In this document: positions 1-11,015 of the stretch, piece by piece
Layout of the letters: each line of letters begins with the position of its first letter
Numbering within the stretch: the first letter of the stretch is position 1
Source: Massilia sp. KIM
GTDB taxonomy: Bacteria; Pseudomonadota; Gammaproteobacteria; Burkholderiales; Burkholderiaceae_D
Assembly (NCBI RefSeq): GCF_002007115.1
Contig: NZ_MVAD01000001.1
Location: 558,001-622,000, forward strand
DNA: 64,000 bases
Direction of reading: 5' to 3'
The notes under the pieces: generated by a model
Database searches by the model: none
What the model was told of the DNA's origin: nothing
Seen by the model: the letters and a program-made list of their open reading frames with translations, nothing else
Translations under genes and position numbers: made by a program

Positions 1-1090
1 CCGGGGTCGAGTCCGGGGTCATCGGGCGCAGGCCGGTCCAGAAGCTGGCCTGGCGGGTGTCGCCGGCGCCCGGGAACAGGTCGTTGACCACCAGCTCCAG
101 GGTTTCGCGGCGGCGCGGGTTCAGTTCCTTGCTGTAGCCGGCGATTTCGGCCATGCCGCCGACGCGGATGCGGTCGTCGAAGCGGGTCACGGCGATCTTG
201 TAGGTCTCGTCCAGGATGGTCGAGACCGGAGCGCGCGCGGCGTCGGTGATCGGCACCGTGATCGAATAGCCCTTGAGCGGGTAGACCGGCAGCGGGAACC
301 AGCGCTGCAGCAGCAGGCGCGAATAGCTGCCCAGGGCCAGCACGTAGCGGTCGGCGCTGAAGGTCCCCTTGTCGGTCACCACGCCGGACACCTGGCCGCC
401 GGTCTCGAGCAGGCTGCGGATGTCGACGCCGTATTCGAAGCGCACGCCGAGCGCCTCGGCCATCGCGGCCAGGCGGGTGGTGAACAGCTGGCAGTCGCCG
501 GTCTCGTCGTTGGGCAGGCGCAGGCCGCCCACCAGCTTGTCGCGCACGTTCGCCAGGGCCGGTTCGGCGCCGGCCAGCTGGTCGCTGGCCAGGAGTTCGT
601 AGGCGACCCCGGCGTTCTTCAGGACCTCGATGTCCTTGCCGGCGGCGTCGAACTGCTGCTGGGTGCGGAACAGCTGCAGGGTGCCCTGCTGGCGGCCTTC
701 GTAGTCGATGCCGGTTTCCTGGCGCAGGGCGCGCATGCAGTCGCGGCTGTACTCGGCCAGGCGCACCATGCGCTCCTTGTTGACCGCATAGCGGTCGGCC
801 GAGCAGTTGCGGTACATCTGCCACATCCAGGCCAGCTGGAACAGGCTGCCGTCCGGGCGGATCGCCAGCGGCGCGTGGCGCTGGAACAGCCACTTGGCGG
901 CCTTCAGCGGGATGCCGGGCGCGGCCCAGGGCGAGGCGTAGCCGGGCGAGATCTGGCCGGCGTTGGCGAAACTGGTCTCCAGGGCGGGACCCGGCTGGCG
1001 GTCGATGACGGTGACCGAATGACCGGCTTTCGCCAGGTAATAGGCGGTGGTGACGCCGATCACGCCGCTGCCCAGCACGATGACTCGCAT
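1..1090 (-). CDS. dadA: D-amino acid dehydrogenase small subunit, partial (3' end outside window)
   Basis: Membrane-associated FAD enzyme that oxidises D-amino acids (classically D-alanine) to 2-oxo acids and passes electrons to the respiratory chain. The first 363 codons are visible; the family is about 430 residues, so roughly the last 70 are beyond the left edge. The N-terminus starts [12 protein letters not shown], a Rossmann GxGxxG dinucleotide-binding loop, followed by [10 protein letters not shown] and later [17 protein letters not shown] and [11 protein letters not shown], all typical of DadA. The ATG at 1088-1090 is the only start before the divergent Lrp-type gene. The divergent arrangement with an Lrp/AsnC regulator is the classic dad layout. 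In many bacteria an alanine racemase (dadX) follows; that would be outside the window. Confidence 0.93.
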   Translation of the reverse strand, partial: MRVIVLGSGVIGVTTAYYLAKAGHSVTVIDRQPGPALETSFANAGQISPGYASPWAAPGIPLKAAKWLFQRHAPLAIRPDGSLFQLAWMWQMYRNCSADRYAVNKERMVRLAEYSRDCMRALRQETGIDYEGRQQGTLQLFRTQQQFDAAGKDIEVLKNAGVAYELLASDQLAGAEPALANVRDKLVGGLRLPNDETGDCQLFTTRLAAMAEALGVRFEYGVDIRSLLETGGQVSGVVTDKGTFSADRYVLALGSYSRLLLQRWFPLPVYPLKGYSITVPITDAARAPVSTILDETYKIAVTRFDDRIRVGGMAEIAGYSKELNPRRRETLELVVNDLFPGAGDTRQASFWTGLRPMTPDSTP

Positions 1091-1157
1091 AGCTTCCTCA
1101 GAAAGATTGATTGTTTTTAGGAATGGTTGCCATGTTATCGCTAGTGACGCCATAATT

Positions 1158-1187
1158 GTTCCTGTTAATCGTCGTGTTTTCAGGAAC
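1158..1187. promoter_or_regulatory. Inverted repeat in the dadA/Lrp intergenic region, possible Lrp-type operator
   Basis: GTTCCTG (1158-1164) and CAGGAAC (1181-1187) form a perfect 7-bp inverted repeat with a 16-bp AT-rich spacer, only 20 bp before the start of the Lrp-type gene and about 70 bp upstream of dadA. The whole 117-bp intergenic region is clearly more AT-rich than its surroundings. Lrp-family regulators bind degenerate palindromes in such divergent regions, so this is a reasonable operator candidate. No binding evidence is available from sequence alone. Confidence 0.4.
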
Positions 1188-1207
1188 TTTTTACTTTTCG
1201 GGTCTCC

Positions 1208-1693
1208 ATGCGCGTACAGAAGGCGTCCAGCCGTGTCCTGGACAAGATCGACCACCACATCCTGTCCATCCTCCAGCAGGACGGGCGCATCGCCATGAAG
1301 GACCTGGCCGAGCAGGTCGGGCTCTCGCTCACCCCCTGCATCGAGCGGGTCAAGCGCATGGAACGCGACGGCGTGATCGCTGGCTACTACGCGCGCGTCA
1401 ATCCCCAGGCCCTGGGATTGCAGATCCTGGTGTTCGTCGAGATCACCCTGCACCAGAAGTCGGAGAAGGCCTTCGACCGCTTCAAGCGCGCCATGTACGC
1501 GATCCCCGAGGTGATGGAATGCCATCTGGTCTCGGGCGACTTCGACTACCTGATCAAGGCGCGCATCCCCGAGATGTCGGAGTACCGGCGCCTGCTGGGC
1601 GAGATCCTGCACGTGGCCGACGCCGGCCAGTCCAAGAGCTATGTGGTGATGGAAGAGCTGAAGGAAACCCTGGCGCTGTCGATCGGAAGCTAG
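1208..1693 (+). CDS. Lrp/AsnC family transcriptional regulator (DadR-like)
   Basis: A 161-residue regulator with an N-terminal winged helix-turn-helix (about residues 12-60, [16 protein letters not shown] then [16 protein letters not shown]) and a C-terminal RAM/AsnC effector domain (about 70-150, including [20 protein letters not shown] and [11 protein letters not shown]). It is close to classical Lrp over its whole length, with matching size. It is transcribed divergently from dadA, so the likely role is amino-acid-responsive activation of dadA, as in the known dadRAX systems. That role is inferred from position. The ATG at 1208 directly follows the AT-rich intergenic region. Confidence 0.92.
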   Translation: MRVQKASSRVLDKIDHHILSILQQDGRIAMKDLAEQVGLSLTPCIERVKRMERDGVIAGYYARVNPQALGLQILVFVEITLHQKSEKAFDRFKRAMYAIPEVMECHLVSGDFDYLIKARIPEMSEYRRLLGEILHVADAGQSKSYVVMEELKETLALSIGS

Positions 1694-1763
1694 CGGGCGC
1701 CGCCGCCGGGCGCGGCCGCGCTCCGGCTCTATAATGGGGACATCTCTTTTCCAGGCTTACCCC

Positions 1764-3968
<2,205 letters not shown>

Positions 3969-3979
3969 AGCGCGGGCGC

Positions 3980-4366
3980 TCAGGCCGCGCGCCGCGCCGG
4001 CCAGCCGGCGCGTCCCCAGCCCGCCCCAGGGGTGAGCACGGTGTCGGCGGTGAAGCAGTAGCCGCGCCCGGCCACGTTGACGATGGGTGAAGCGGCGCCG
4101 CGCGCGCCTGCGCCCAGCAGCTTGCGCAGCCCGGCGACCTGGACCCGCAGGTTGGTCTCGACCACCACGCTGTGTGGCCAGACGCCCTGCATCAGGACGC
4201 GATTGCTGAGCACCTCGCCCGGGCGCGCCGCCAGCATGGTCAGCAGGTCGAAGGCGCGGGTGCCGATAGCCAGTTCGCGTCCCGCGCGCAGCAGGCGCCG
4301 CTGGCCGGGCAGCAGCTCGTAGTCGAGGAAGGAAATCGAATAGGGAACCGGTGCGCCGGCGTCCAT
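3980..4366 (-). CDS. Stand-alone OmpR/CadC-type winged-helix DNA-binding protein
   Basis: A 128-residue protein that is almost only a Trans_reg_C winged helix: [38 protein letters not shown], then [20 protein letters not shown] and [10 protein letters not shown]. These are the signature segments of the domain at the N-terminus of CadC-like and winged-helix/ATPase/TPR regulators. Here the protein ends just after the domain, with no membrane segment, ATPase or TPR part. The start at 4366 is preceded by GGAG at suitable distance; an in-frame ATG at 4396 lacks this. It converges on the hybrid kinase gene with a gap of only 11 bp. Either a small orphan regulator or the surviving 5' part of a longer one. 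Confidence 0.8.
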   Translation of the reverse strand: MDAGAPVPYSISFLDYELLPGQRRLLRAGRELAIGTRAFDLLTMLAARPGEVLSNRVLMQGVWPHSVVVETNLRVQVAGLRKLLGAGARGAASPIVNVAGRGYCFTADTVLTPGAGWGRAGWPARRAA

Positions 4367-4530
4367 GGGGCCTCCAGAATGTGCGCGGCCGCGCATGCCG
4401 GGCCGCCAGCCGATTATGGGACGGCCGCCCGGGCCCGGATAGAAGAATCCTGCTGTGGCGGCGCGGCCTGCGGCAGGCGCCGGCGCGCTGGCATATACTC
4501 GTCCGTTGTCGAACCGCCAAGGAGAGCACC

Positions 4531-5583
4531 ATGACGCAACTGACCGACCTGCTCGGCATCCGCCACCCCATCATCCAGGCGCCCATGGCGGGCGTGTCCA
4601 CGCCCAGGCTGGCCGCCGCCGTGTCCGAGGCGGGCGCGCTCGGTTCGATCGCCCTGGGCGCCGGCAACCCCCTGCAGGCGCGCGCCGCGATCCAGGAAGT
4701 GCGCAAGCTGACGGGCAAGCCCTTCAACGTCAACCTGTTCACCCACCGCCCGGCCCAGGCCGACCCGGCGCGCGAAGCGCGCTGGCTGGACCACCTGCGG
4801 CCCCATTTCGAGACCCTCGGCGCCGCCCCGCCGGCCGCGCTGCGCGAGATCTACACCAGCTTCCTGGCCGACCCCGAGATGCTCGAACTGCTGGTCGCCG
4901 AAGCGCCGCCTGTGGTGAGCCTGCATTTCGGCCTGCCCGAGCCGTCCTGGATCGCCGCCCTGCACGGGGCCGGCTGCGTGCTAATGGCCACCGCCACCTC
5001 GCTGCCCGAGGCGCTGGCGATCGAGGCCGCCGGCATCGACGTGGTGGTGGCCCAGGGCTACGAGGCGGGCGGGCACCGCGGCATCTTCGACCCCGAGGTG
5101 GAGCCGGCGATCGGCACCCTGGCCCTGACCCGCCTGCTGGCATCGCGCCTGCGGATTCCGGTGGTGGCGGCCGGCGGCATCATGGACGGCCAGGGCATCG
5201 CCGCCGTGCTGCGCCTGGGCGCGGCCGGCGCCCAGCTCGGCACCGCCTTCATCCCCTGCCCGGAATCCTCGGCCACCGCCCACCACCGCCAGTTGCTGCG
5301 CGCGCCCGAGGGATTGCGCACGGCGGTCACGGCGGCGATCTCCGGGCGGCCGGCGCGCGGGCTGGTGAACCGCTTTTTCGACGACATCGGCGCGCCCGGC
5401 CATCCGGACATTCCCGACTACCCGGTCGCCTACGACGCCGCCAAGGCCCTGCACGCGGCGGCGTCGGCCCAGGGCGTGCAGGACTACTCGGTCAACTGGG
5501 CCGGCCAAGGCTTCGCGCTGGCGCGCGAGATGCCGGCCGCCAGCCTGGTCGCGACCCTGGTGGCGGAGATGTCCGCGCCCTAG
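4531..5583 (+). CDS. Nitronate monooxygenase
   Basis: A 350-residue FMN-dependent TIM-barrel enzyme that oxidises alkyl nitronates; the family was formerly annotated 2-nitropropane dioxygenase. Visible signatures: [12 protein letters not shown] at the N-terminus, [11 protein letters not shown] at the FMN/substrate loop, and [20 protein letters not shown] followed by GAQLGTAF, the phosphate-binding end of the barrel. Length is normal for class I enzymes. ATG at 4531 follows AAGGAG by eight bases and is the convincing start. It appears monocistronic, about 100 bp before the SDR gene. Housekeeping detoxification is the usual role; the physiological substrate here is not known. Confidence 0.9.
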   Translation: MTQLTDLLGIRHPIIQAPMAGVSTPRLAAAVSEAGALGSIALGAGNPLQARAAIQEVRKLTGKPFNVNLFTHRPAQADPAREARWLDHLRPHFETLGAAPPAALREIYTSFLADPEMLELLVAEAPPVVSLHFGLPEPSWIAALHGAGCVLMATATSLPEALAIEAAGIDVVVAQGYEAGGHRGIFDPEVEPAIGTLALTRLLASRLRIPVVAAGGIMDGQGIAAVLRLGAAGAQLGTAFIPCPESSATAHHRQLLRAPEGLRTAVTAAISGRPARGLVNRFFDDIGAPGHPDIPDYPVAYDAAKALHAAASAQGVQDYSVNWAGQGFALAREMPAASLVATLVAEMSAP

Positions 5584-5687
5584 GCCGCTGCCTCGCTGTC
5601 GCAGCGCAGCATTGACCCAGCTCATACTCCGAAGGCCGTCGCCCGCCATAGTGGCATGGACACGATCGGATCCGGACGGAGGACGAA

Positions 5688-6410
5688 TTGGGCAGGACGG
5701 CGTTAGTGACGGGCGGGGTGCGCGGGCTGGGCAAGGCGATCGCCCTTGCCCTGCACGAGGGCGGACACCGGGTGGCCGCCAACTACCTGCATGACGAGGC
5801 TGAGGCCCGGCAATTCCATGCCGACTACGGCATCCGCGTCTACCGCTGGGACGTGTCCGACCCGGCCGCCTGCCGGGCCGGCGCCGCCCGGGTCGAAGCC
5901 GAGCTCGGGCCGGTCGGGATCCTGGTCAACAATGCCGGCATCACGGCCGACGCCATGTTCCACAAGATGAGCGAAGCGCAATGGCAGGACGTGATACGCA
6001 CCAACCTCGGCTCCATGTTCGCCATGACGCGCCCGCTCATCGAGGGCATGCGCGCGCGCGGCTTCGGGCGCATCGTCAACATCAGCTCCATCAATGCGCG
6101 CAAGGGCCAGCTCGGGCAATGCAATTACTGCGCCGCCAAGGCCGGCATCCTCGGCTTCACCAAGGCGCTGGCGCTCGAGAATGCGGCCTGCAACGTGACC
6201 GTCAACGCGATCGCGCCAGGTTATTGCGACACCCCGATGGTGGCGGCGCTGCGGCCCGACGTGCTCAAGGCGATCAGCGCCGCGATCCCGGTGGGGCGGC
6301 TCGGCACGCCGGCGGACATCGCGCGGGTGGCGGCCTTCCTGGTGGACGAGGCCGCGGGCTTCATCACCGGCGCCACCATCGACGTCAACGGCGGCCAGTA
6401 CCTGGCCTGA
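5688..6410 (+). CDS. Acetoacetyl-CoA reductase-like short-chain dehydrogenase
   Basis: A 240-residue SDR that most resembles PhaB/PhbB acetoacetyl-CoA reductases, which make (R)-3-hydroxybutyryl-CoA for polyhydroxybutyrate. Seen: nucleotide-binding GGVRGLGKA, NNAG (ILVNNAGITADAMFHKM), and a catalytic Ser134-Tyr147-Lys151 set in NISSINARKG and CNYCAAKAG. The C-terminus has the usual AAFLVDEAAGFITGATIDVN and GGQYL. The start is TTG at 5688 with a strong GGAGGA just upstream; no ATG fits. No phaC or phaA neighbour is present, so a FabG-like role cannot be excluded. Confidence 0.87.
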   Translation: MGRTALVTGGVRGLGKAIALALHEGGHRVAANYLHDEAEARQFHADYGIRVYRWDVSDPAACRAGAARVEAELGPVGILVNNAGITADAMFHKMSEAQWQDVIRTNLGSMFAMTRPLIEGMRARGFGRIVNISSINARKGQLGQCNYCAAKAGILGFTKALALENAACNVTVNAIAPGYCDTPMVAALRPDVLKAISAAIPVGRLGTPADIARVAAFLVDEAAGFITGATIDVNGGQYLA

Positions 6411-6428
6411 GGCCCAGGCCGGCGGTCT

Positions 6429-7262
6429 TCACAGCTTGATCACCAGATCGGGCCGGAAGTCCTCCTGCTCGCCCTTGCCGAGGTAGCCGAGCGGGTTGGC
6501 CAGCACCCGGCAGCGCCACTCGCGTCCGTTCTCCTGTCCGTTGACGACATAGTCGTTGCGGCAGTGCAGGTGGCCGTGCAGCCACAGGTCGGCGAATGGA
6601 AACAGCTCGTCCAGGGCGTTGCAGAAACCCGCCGTGCCGGGCGTGAGGCCGTAGCGAGGGTCGGCGCTCTGCAGGCTGGGCGCGAAATGGGTCACGGCCA
6701 CCGTGACGCCGTCGAAGGGGGTGGCGAGCGCCGCCCGCAGCCAGGCCTGGCAGGCGAGCGAGAGCGGGCGCATGTCTTCGGCCAGCATGGGCGCGCCGTC
6801 CTTCAGGGTGGTATTCTTGCTCAGGTAGTAGTTGGCGGCGCGGAAGGCCTTGCCGCGCTGCTGGAGCTGCCGGGTGAGTTCGGTTTCGCGCAGGGCCAGG
6901 GCGTCGAAGTCGGCCCACAGGGTGGTGCCAACGAAGCGCACGTGGCCGAGGGTCACGGTCTCGCGGTCGAGCCAGGTAATGCCGAGGCGGGCGCAAGTGG
7001 AACGCAGGCGGGCCATGGTCTCGTCGTAGTCGAGGCCGTCGAACTCGTGGTTGCCGGGCACGTAGAGCACGGTCCGGCCCGGCGTGCCGGCGGCCAGGGG
7101 CGAGAAGCGTTCCAGGCCGAAGTCGTCGCCGTCCAGGCGCGAGCCGGCCTGGTAGGAGCCGATGTCGCCGGCCAGCACCACCACGTCGGTGTCGGGAAAG
7201 ATCACGGGCTGGAAGGCGGGATAGCGTTCGAGATGCAGGTCGGAAAATAACTGGATGCGCAT
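6429..7262 (-). CDS. Calcineurin-like metallophosphoesterase
   Basis: A 277-residue predicted dinuclear-metal phosphoesterase. All five metal-binding blocks are visible in order: SDLHLE near the N-terminus, VVLAGDIGS, VPGNHEFDG, VTHFAPS and LHGHLH close to the C-terminus. There is no signal peptide, so it should act in the cytoplasm. The substrate cannot be deduced. The ATG at 7260-7262 is the natural start: it encodes MRIQLFSDLH, and only non-homologous sequence precedes it. The gene converges on the SDR gene with an 18-bp gap. Confidence 0.88.
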   Translation of the reverse strand: MRIQLFSDLHLERYPAFQPVIFPDTDVVVLAGDIGSYQAGSRLDGDDFGLERFSPLAAGTPGRTVLYVPGNHEFDGLDYDETMARLRSTCARLGITWLDRETVTLGHVRFVGTTLWADFDALALRETELTRQLQQRGKAFRAANYYLSKNTTLKDGAPMLAEDMRPLSLACQAWLRAALATPFDGVTVAVTHFAPSLQSADPRYGLTPGTAGFCNALDELFPFADLWLHGHLHCRNDYVVNGQENGREWRCRVLANPLGYLGKGEQEDFRPDLVIKL

Positions 7263-7330
7263 GGGCGCAGTATAGCGGCTCCGGGCGGCGCACGCGGCCA
7301 GGGAGCGCCGGCCTTGCGCGCCGGCGTGGC

Positions 7331-7369
7331 GCGCCGATCTGGGGCGCCGACCTGGAGCGCCGACCTGGA
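7331..7369. repeat. 13-bp tandem repeat, three units
   Basis: Three head-to-tail 13-bp units. The second and third (7344-7356 and 7357-7369) are identical GCGCCGACCTGGA; the first (7331-7343) differs at two positions. It lies in the 224-bp gap upstream of the metallophosphoesterase gene, between that gene and the end of the hemerythrin-like gene. It is probably a simple slippage repeat, without evidence of function. Confidence 0.75.
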
Positions 7370-7486
7370 GCGGACCGTGCCAACCGCGCGCCGACCTTAG
7401 CTCAGGGCATGGCGTCCTGGACCGGGCGGGCAGGCCGGGGCGTCGTCGACGGTGCGGCTTGCGTGGGCCTGACCCTGGCTGCGCCC

Positions 7487-7882
7487 TCAGGACAGCAGGC
7501 GCGGGGACGGCGTCCGGCTGCCCGGCGGGGCCGCAGCGGGGGCCGGGCCGGGCAGGGAGAGCAGGTCGGCCAGCGCCCTCAGGACCTGCCGTCCGAGTTC
7601 GACTTCGCCGCGCTCTACCCGCGGCAGCACGCGGTGCAGGGCGCACAGCAGCACGGCGTGCTCGGCGCGCCGTCCGTGCAGGCGGGCGTCGTCCAGGGCC
7701 TCCATCATGGCTTCCTCCTGGCGCAGGCCGGTCTCCACGTGGGCGACGATGGCGGCGAATCCGCGCTGGAAGGCCGGCGCGGGCAGGGCGGCGGCCCGCT
7801 GCAGCCGGATACAAAGTTGCACGCGCGCGCTGCGAAAGCCGCGGCTTCCGGTCGCCAGGACGCTGGCTGTCATCGGCTTCAT
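7487..7882 (-). CDS. Small helical protein, possibly hemerythrin-like
   Basis: A 131-residue protein with no signal peptide. Segments AAIVAHVETGLRQEEAMMEA and LHGRRAEHAVLLCALHRVLP resemble the His-x3-Glu and HxxxH iron-ligand helices of bacterial hemerythrin (HHE) proteins in spacing and order, but the match is partial and the C-terminus is Pro/Ala-rich. Hemerythrin-like proteins bind O2 or NO or handle iron, which fits the perfect FNR box 63 bp upstream of the start. GGGGA precedes the ATG. If it is not hemerythrin-like, I would call it a hypothetical protein induced at low oxygen. Confidence 0.55.
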   Translation of the reverse strand: MKPMTASVLATGSRGFRSARVQLCIRLQRAAALPAPAFQRGFAAIVAHVETGLRQEEAMMEALDDARLHGRRAEHAVLLCALHRVLPRVERGEVELGRQVLRALADLLSLPGPAPAAAPPGSRTPSPRLLS

Positions 7883-7944
7883 TCCCCTGGTCTCCTCTAT
7901 TTATCGGTATCTCCGCAGTCTCGCCAGCCGTCGCGGGAATCTGA

Positions 7945-7958
7945 TTGATTTAGATCAA
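7945..7958. promoter_or_regulatory. FNR/Anr-type box, perfect
   Basis: TTGATTTAGATCAA matches the FNR consensus TTGAT-N4-ATCAA without mismatch. Its near edge is 63 bp upstream of the hemerythrin-like start on the minus strand and 118 bp upstream of the DUF4331 gene on the plus strand. An FNR-type regulator is encoded at 43,989-44,753. The distance suits activation of the minus-strand gene better. Confidence 0.8.
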
Positions 7959-8075
7959 AAGAGTGCAAGGAGCCCCCGGCGCCCTTTATTTCGCCTCGGA
8001 TGAATCCGGCGGGCCTCCCGGAACGTATAAGCCTGGCAATCCTGCGTTTCAATCACTGAGTGGGAGGGAAAAAAC

Positions 8076-9569
8076 ATGTTTCATATCGCAATGCGCGTCC
8101 GCGGGGCGCTGGTCCTGGCGCTGGGAGCCGGCGTCCTGGCCGCGGCCCCGGCCACGGCGTCCAGCCACCGGGAAGCGCCGTTCATCACCCGTCATCCGAA
8201 GATCGACGCCACCGACTTCTACATGTTCCGCAGCTATGAACCGGGACGCGAGGGCTTCGTGACCCTGATCGCCAACTACGTGCCGCTGCAGGATCCGGTG
8301 GCCGGACCGAATTACTTTTCGATGGACCCGGACGCCCTCTACGAGATCCACATCGATAACAATGGCGACGCCAGGGAAGACCTGAGCTTCCAATTCCGTT
8401 TCCAGAACACCAACAAGGACACCCAGCTGACGGTGGGCGGCAAGAAAGTGTCGATCCCGCTGGTGATCAACGGCGGTGCGATCGACGACCGCAACCCGGC
8501 CGGCCTCAACCTGCGCGAGACCTACAGCGTCAACGTGGTGCGTGGCGACCGCCGCGGCGGCGCGCGCAGCGCCGTCACCAGCGCCACCGGCGGCGGCAAC
8601 CTGTTCGACAAGCCGGTCGACAACATCGGCGCCAAATCCATTCCCGACTATGCCTCCTATGCCGCCAAGCACGTCTATGCGGTGAACATCCCTGGCTGCG
8701 CGACCCCGGCCCGCATGTTCGTCGGCCAGCGCAAGGACCCCTTCGTGGTCAACCTCGGCGAGACCTTCGACCTGGTCAACATCAAGGCGCCGGCGGTCGA
8801 GTTCTCCGCCAATGCCGAGCGCGGCGCGCGCGACGACCTGGCGGGCAAGAACGTCACCAGCATCGAACTGGAAGTGGCGATCTCCTGCCTGACCTCGGGC
8901 AACGATCCGGTGATCGGCGGCTGGACCACGGCCAGCCTGCGCCAGGGGCGCCTGCTCAATCCCGCGCCCGGCGCCAGCGCCTCGAAGGAGGGCGGGGCCT
9001 GGACCCAGGTCTCGCGCCTGGGCATGCCGCTGGTGAATGAAGTCGTCATCGGCCTCAAGGACAAGGACCGCTTCAACCACAGCAAGCCGGCGGCCGACGC
9101 CCAGTTCGCCGACTACGTCACCAACCCGACCCTGCCGGCCCTGGTCGAGATCCTCTACGGCAGCGCGGGGGCGAAGGCGCCGACCAATTTCCCGCGCAAC
9201 GACCTGGTGGCCGCCTTCCTCACCGGCGTCAAGGGCCTGAACCAGCCGGCCACCGTCACGCCCTCCGAGATGCTGCGCCTGAACACCTCGATCGCGCCGG
9301 CGCCGGCCGCGGCCCAGAAGCGCCTGGGCGTGATCGATGGCGACAACGCCGGCTTCCCGAACGGCCGCCGGCCGGGCGACGACGTGGTCGACATCGCGCT
9401 GCGGGTGGTGATGGGCAAGCTGTGTACCCTGAACCTCGGCTGCGCGCCTTCGGACGCGCCGGCGGGCGGGCTGCGCTTCACGGACGGCGCCTACCTCGAC
9501 GCCAGCTTCGTGAGCAACGCCTTCCCCTACCTGAAGACCCCGCTGCCGGGATCGCCGCAGCAGCCGTGA
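8076..9569 (+). CDS. DUF4331 family secreted protein
   Basis: A 497-residue protein with a Sec signal peptide (about residues 1-29, ending ATASSHREAP) and the DUF4331 hallmark SSHREAPFI immediately after cleavage, followed by DATDFYMFRSYEPG and YEIHIDNNGDAREDLSFQFR. The family is exported and its biochemical function is not established. Here it heads a tight operon with a lipoprotein, a TPR protein and a HupE-like membrane protein (gaps 10, -4 and -1 bp), so all four likely work in one envelope process. An ECF sigma/anti-sigma pair converges on the operon end. Confidence 0.9.
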   Translation: MFHIAMRVRGALVLALGAGVLAAAPATASSHREAPFITRHPKIDATDFYMFRSYEPGREGFVTLIANYVPLQDPVAGPNYFSMDPDALYEIHIDNNGDAREDLSFQFRFQNTNKDTQLTVGGKKVSIPLVINGGAIDDRNPAGLNLRETYSVNVVRGDRRGGARSAVTSATGGGNLFDKPVDNIGAKSIPDYASYAAKHVYAVNIPGCATPARMFVGQRKDPFVVNLGETFDLVNIKAPAVEFSANAERGARDDLAGKNVTSIELEVAISCLTSGNDPVIGGWTTASLRQGRLLNPAPGASASKEGGAWTQVSRLGMPLVNEVVIGLKDKDRFNHSKPAADAQFADYVTNPTLPALVEILYGSAGAKAPTNFPRNDLVAAFLTGVKGLNQPATVTPSEMLRLNTSIAPAPAAAQKRLGVIDGDNAGFPNGRRPGDDVVDIALRVVMGKLCTLNLGCAPSDAPAGGLRFTDGAYLDASFVSNAFPYLKTPLPGSPQQP

Positions 9570-9579
9570 GGAGAACGCC

Positions 9580-9831
9580 ATGAGACGGACCATCTTTCTT
9601 GCGGCCCCGCTCGCGCTCGCGCTCGCCCTCGCGGGCTGCGGGGGCAGCAACGCGCCGCAGCCGCTGCCCCCGGTGCAGACGCCACCGCCGCCGGTGGCGC
9701 AGCCCGACCCCTTCGTGGCCCAGGTCGCGCAACTGGTCGCCAGCCAGCCCGAGGACGCCGAGCCGGCGGCCCTCGACGCCAGCGCGCCGACCATGCCGGA
9801 AAACAGCGAGCCGGGAGCGCTGGCGCCATGA
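9580..9831 (+). CDS. Small proline-rich lipoprotein in the DUF4331 operon
   Basis: An 83-residue protein with a clear lipoprotein signal: hydrophobic stretch then LALAGC with Cys20 as the lipidation site, followed by a Gly/Pro-rich tail (QPLPPVQTPPPPVAQ) and an acidic end. No known domain. GAGGAG-like RBS precedes the ATG. The next gene starts inside its stop region (overlap of four bases), so translation is probably coupled. The size and composition suggest a tethering or linker role for the secreted DUF4331 protein; that is inference. Confidence 0.78.
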   Translation: MRRTIFLAAPLALALALAGCGGSNAPQPLPPVQTPPPPVAQPDPFVAQVAQLVASQPEDAEPAALDASAPTMPENSEPGALAP

Positions 9832-11015
9832 GGCGGCGCCGCGCGCATCTCGCGCTGGCGCTGGCGTCCAGCCTGGCCTGCGCCGGCGCGGCGGCCGAGC
9901 CGCGCCTGCCGGCCAGCGGCGCCGAGGTGATCGAGGTGCTGCCGAACGGCGGCGACGCCGGCCAGCGCGAGCTGCGCCTGCTGCGCGCCCGGCTGACGGC
10001 CAATCCGACCGACCTCGCGCTCGCCACCGGCCTGGCGCGCCGCTACATCGAGCTGGGCCGGCGCGACGCCGACCCGCGCTACCTCGGCTACGCCCAGGCC
10101 GCGCTGGCGCCCTGGTGGCGCAGCCAGGAACCGCCGCCGCCGGTGCGCCTGCTGCGCGCCACCCTGCTGCAGTCGGAGCACCGCTTCGACGAGGCCTTGC
10201 GCGACCTCGCCGGCGTGCTGGCGCGCGAGCCTGACAATGCCCAGGCCTGGCTGACCAGGGCCACGATCGAGACCGTGCGCGCCGACTACGGGGCCGCGAC
10301 CCGCAGCTGCGCGCGCCTGGCCGCGCTGGGCCAGACCATGGCGGCCGCCGGCTGCGCCGCCGCGGTCGGCGCGGTGACCGGACGGCTGGCGGCCAGCGAG
10401 CGCCTGCTGGCCACGACCCTGGCGCGCGAGGGTGGCGCCGATCCTGCGCTGGACGCCTGGGCGCTGACCGGGCTGGCCGAGATGGCGGTGCGGAGCGGCG
10501 ATCAGCAGGCGGCGCGCGAGCGCTTCGCGCGCGCCCTGCGCCTGGCGCCGGGCGACGCCTACCTGCTGGGCGCCTACGCCGACTTCCTGCTCGACCGGCG
10601 CGAGCTCGACGCCGCGGCGCGCCTGCTGCGTCCGCACCGCCGGGTCGATGCGCTGCTGCTGCGCTACACCTTGGCGCTGCGCGAGTCCGGCGCGGCGGGG
10701 GCGGAGCTGGAGGCGGCCAAGGCCGAACTGCGCGCCCGCTTCGACGCCGCCGCCTGGCGCGGCGACGGGGTCCACCTGCGCGAGCAGGCGCGCTACGCCC
10801 TGGCGCTGCAGGGCGAGGCGCGCGCCGCGCTGGCGCTGGCGCGGCGCAACTGGGACAGCCAGAAGGAGGTCGCGGACGCCCGCGTGCTGCTGGAGGCGGC
10901 GCTGGCGGCGCGCGATCCGGCCGGCGCCCGCCCGGTGCTGGACTGGATGCGCGCCAACCGCGTGCAGGACCCGCGGCTGCAGGATCTCGCCGCCCGCCTG
11001 CAGGGAGGCGCGTGA
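9828..11015 (+). CDS. Exported tetratricopeptide repeat protein
   Basis: A 395-residue protein with an N-terminal signal peptide (hydrophobic residues about 5-22, ending ACAGAAAEP). The rest is helical, rich in Ala, Leu and Arg, with several degenerate TPR units (for example AREPDNAQAWLTRATIE, RFARALRLAPGDAYLLGAYA). TPRs bind other proteins. It overlaps both neighbours by a few bases, so it is translated with the lipoprotein and the HupE-like protein. Likely a periplasmic scaffold for the DUF4331 system; the partner is unknown. Confidence 0.82.
   Translation: MRRRRAHLALALASSLACAGAAAEPRLPASGAEVIEVLPNGGDAGQRELRLLRARLTANPTDLALATGLARRYIELGRRDADPRYLGYAQAALAPWWRSQEPPPPVRLLRATLLQSEHRFDEALRDLAGVLAREPDNAQAWLTRATIETVRADYGAATRSCARLAALGQTMAAAGCAAAVGAVTGRLAASERLLATTLAREGGADPALDAWALTGLAEMAVRSGDQQAARERFARALRLAPGDAYLLGAYADFLLDRRELDAAARLLRPHRRVDALLLRYTLALRESGAAGAELEAAKAELRARFDAAAWRGDGVHLREQARYALALQGEARAALALARRNWDSQKEVADARVLLEAALAARDPAGARPVLDWMRANRVQDPRLQDLAARLQGGA

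Noticed and set aside
7331..7369. Tandem 13-mers as a CRISPR-like array
   Set aside because: Units are directly adjacent without spacers.
8018..8048. GGAAC followed by CGTT upstream of the DUF4331 gene as a possible ECF promoter
   Set aside because: The spacer is about 20 bp, longer than usual, and the sigma gene's own upstream region does not repeat the pair convincingly.
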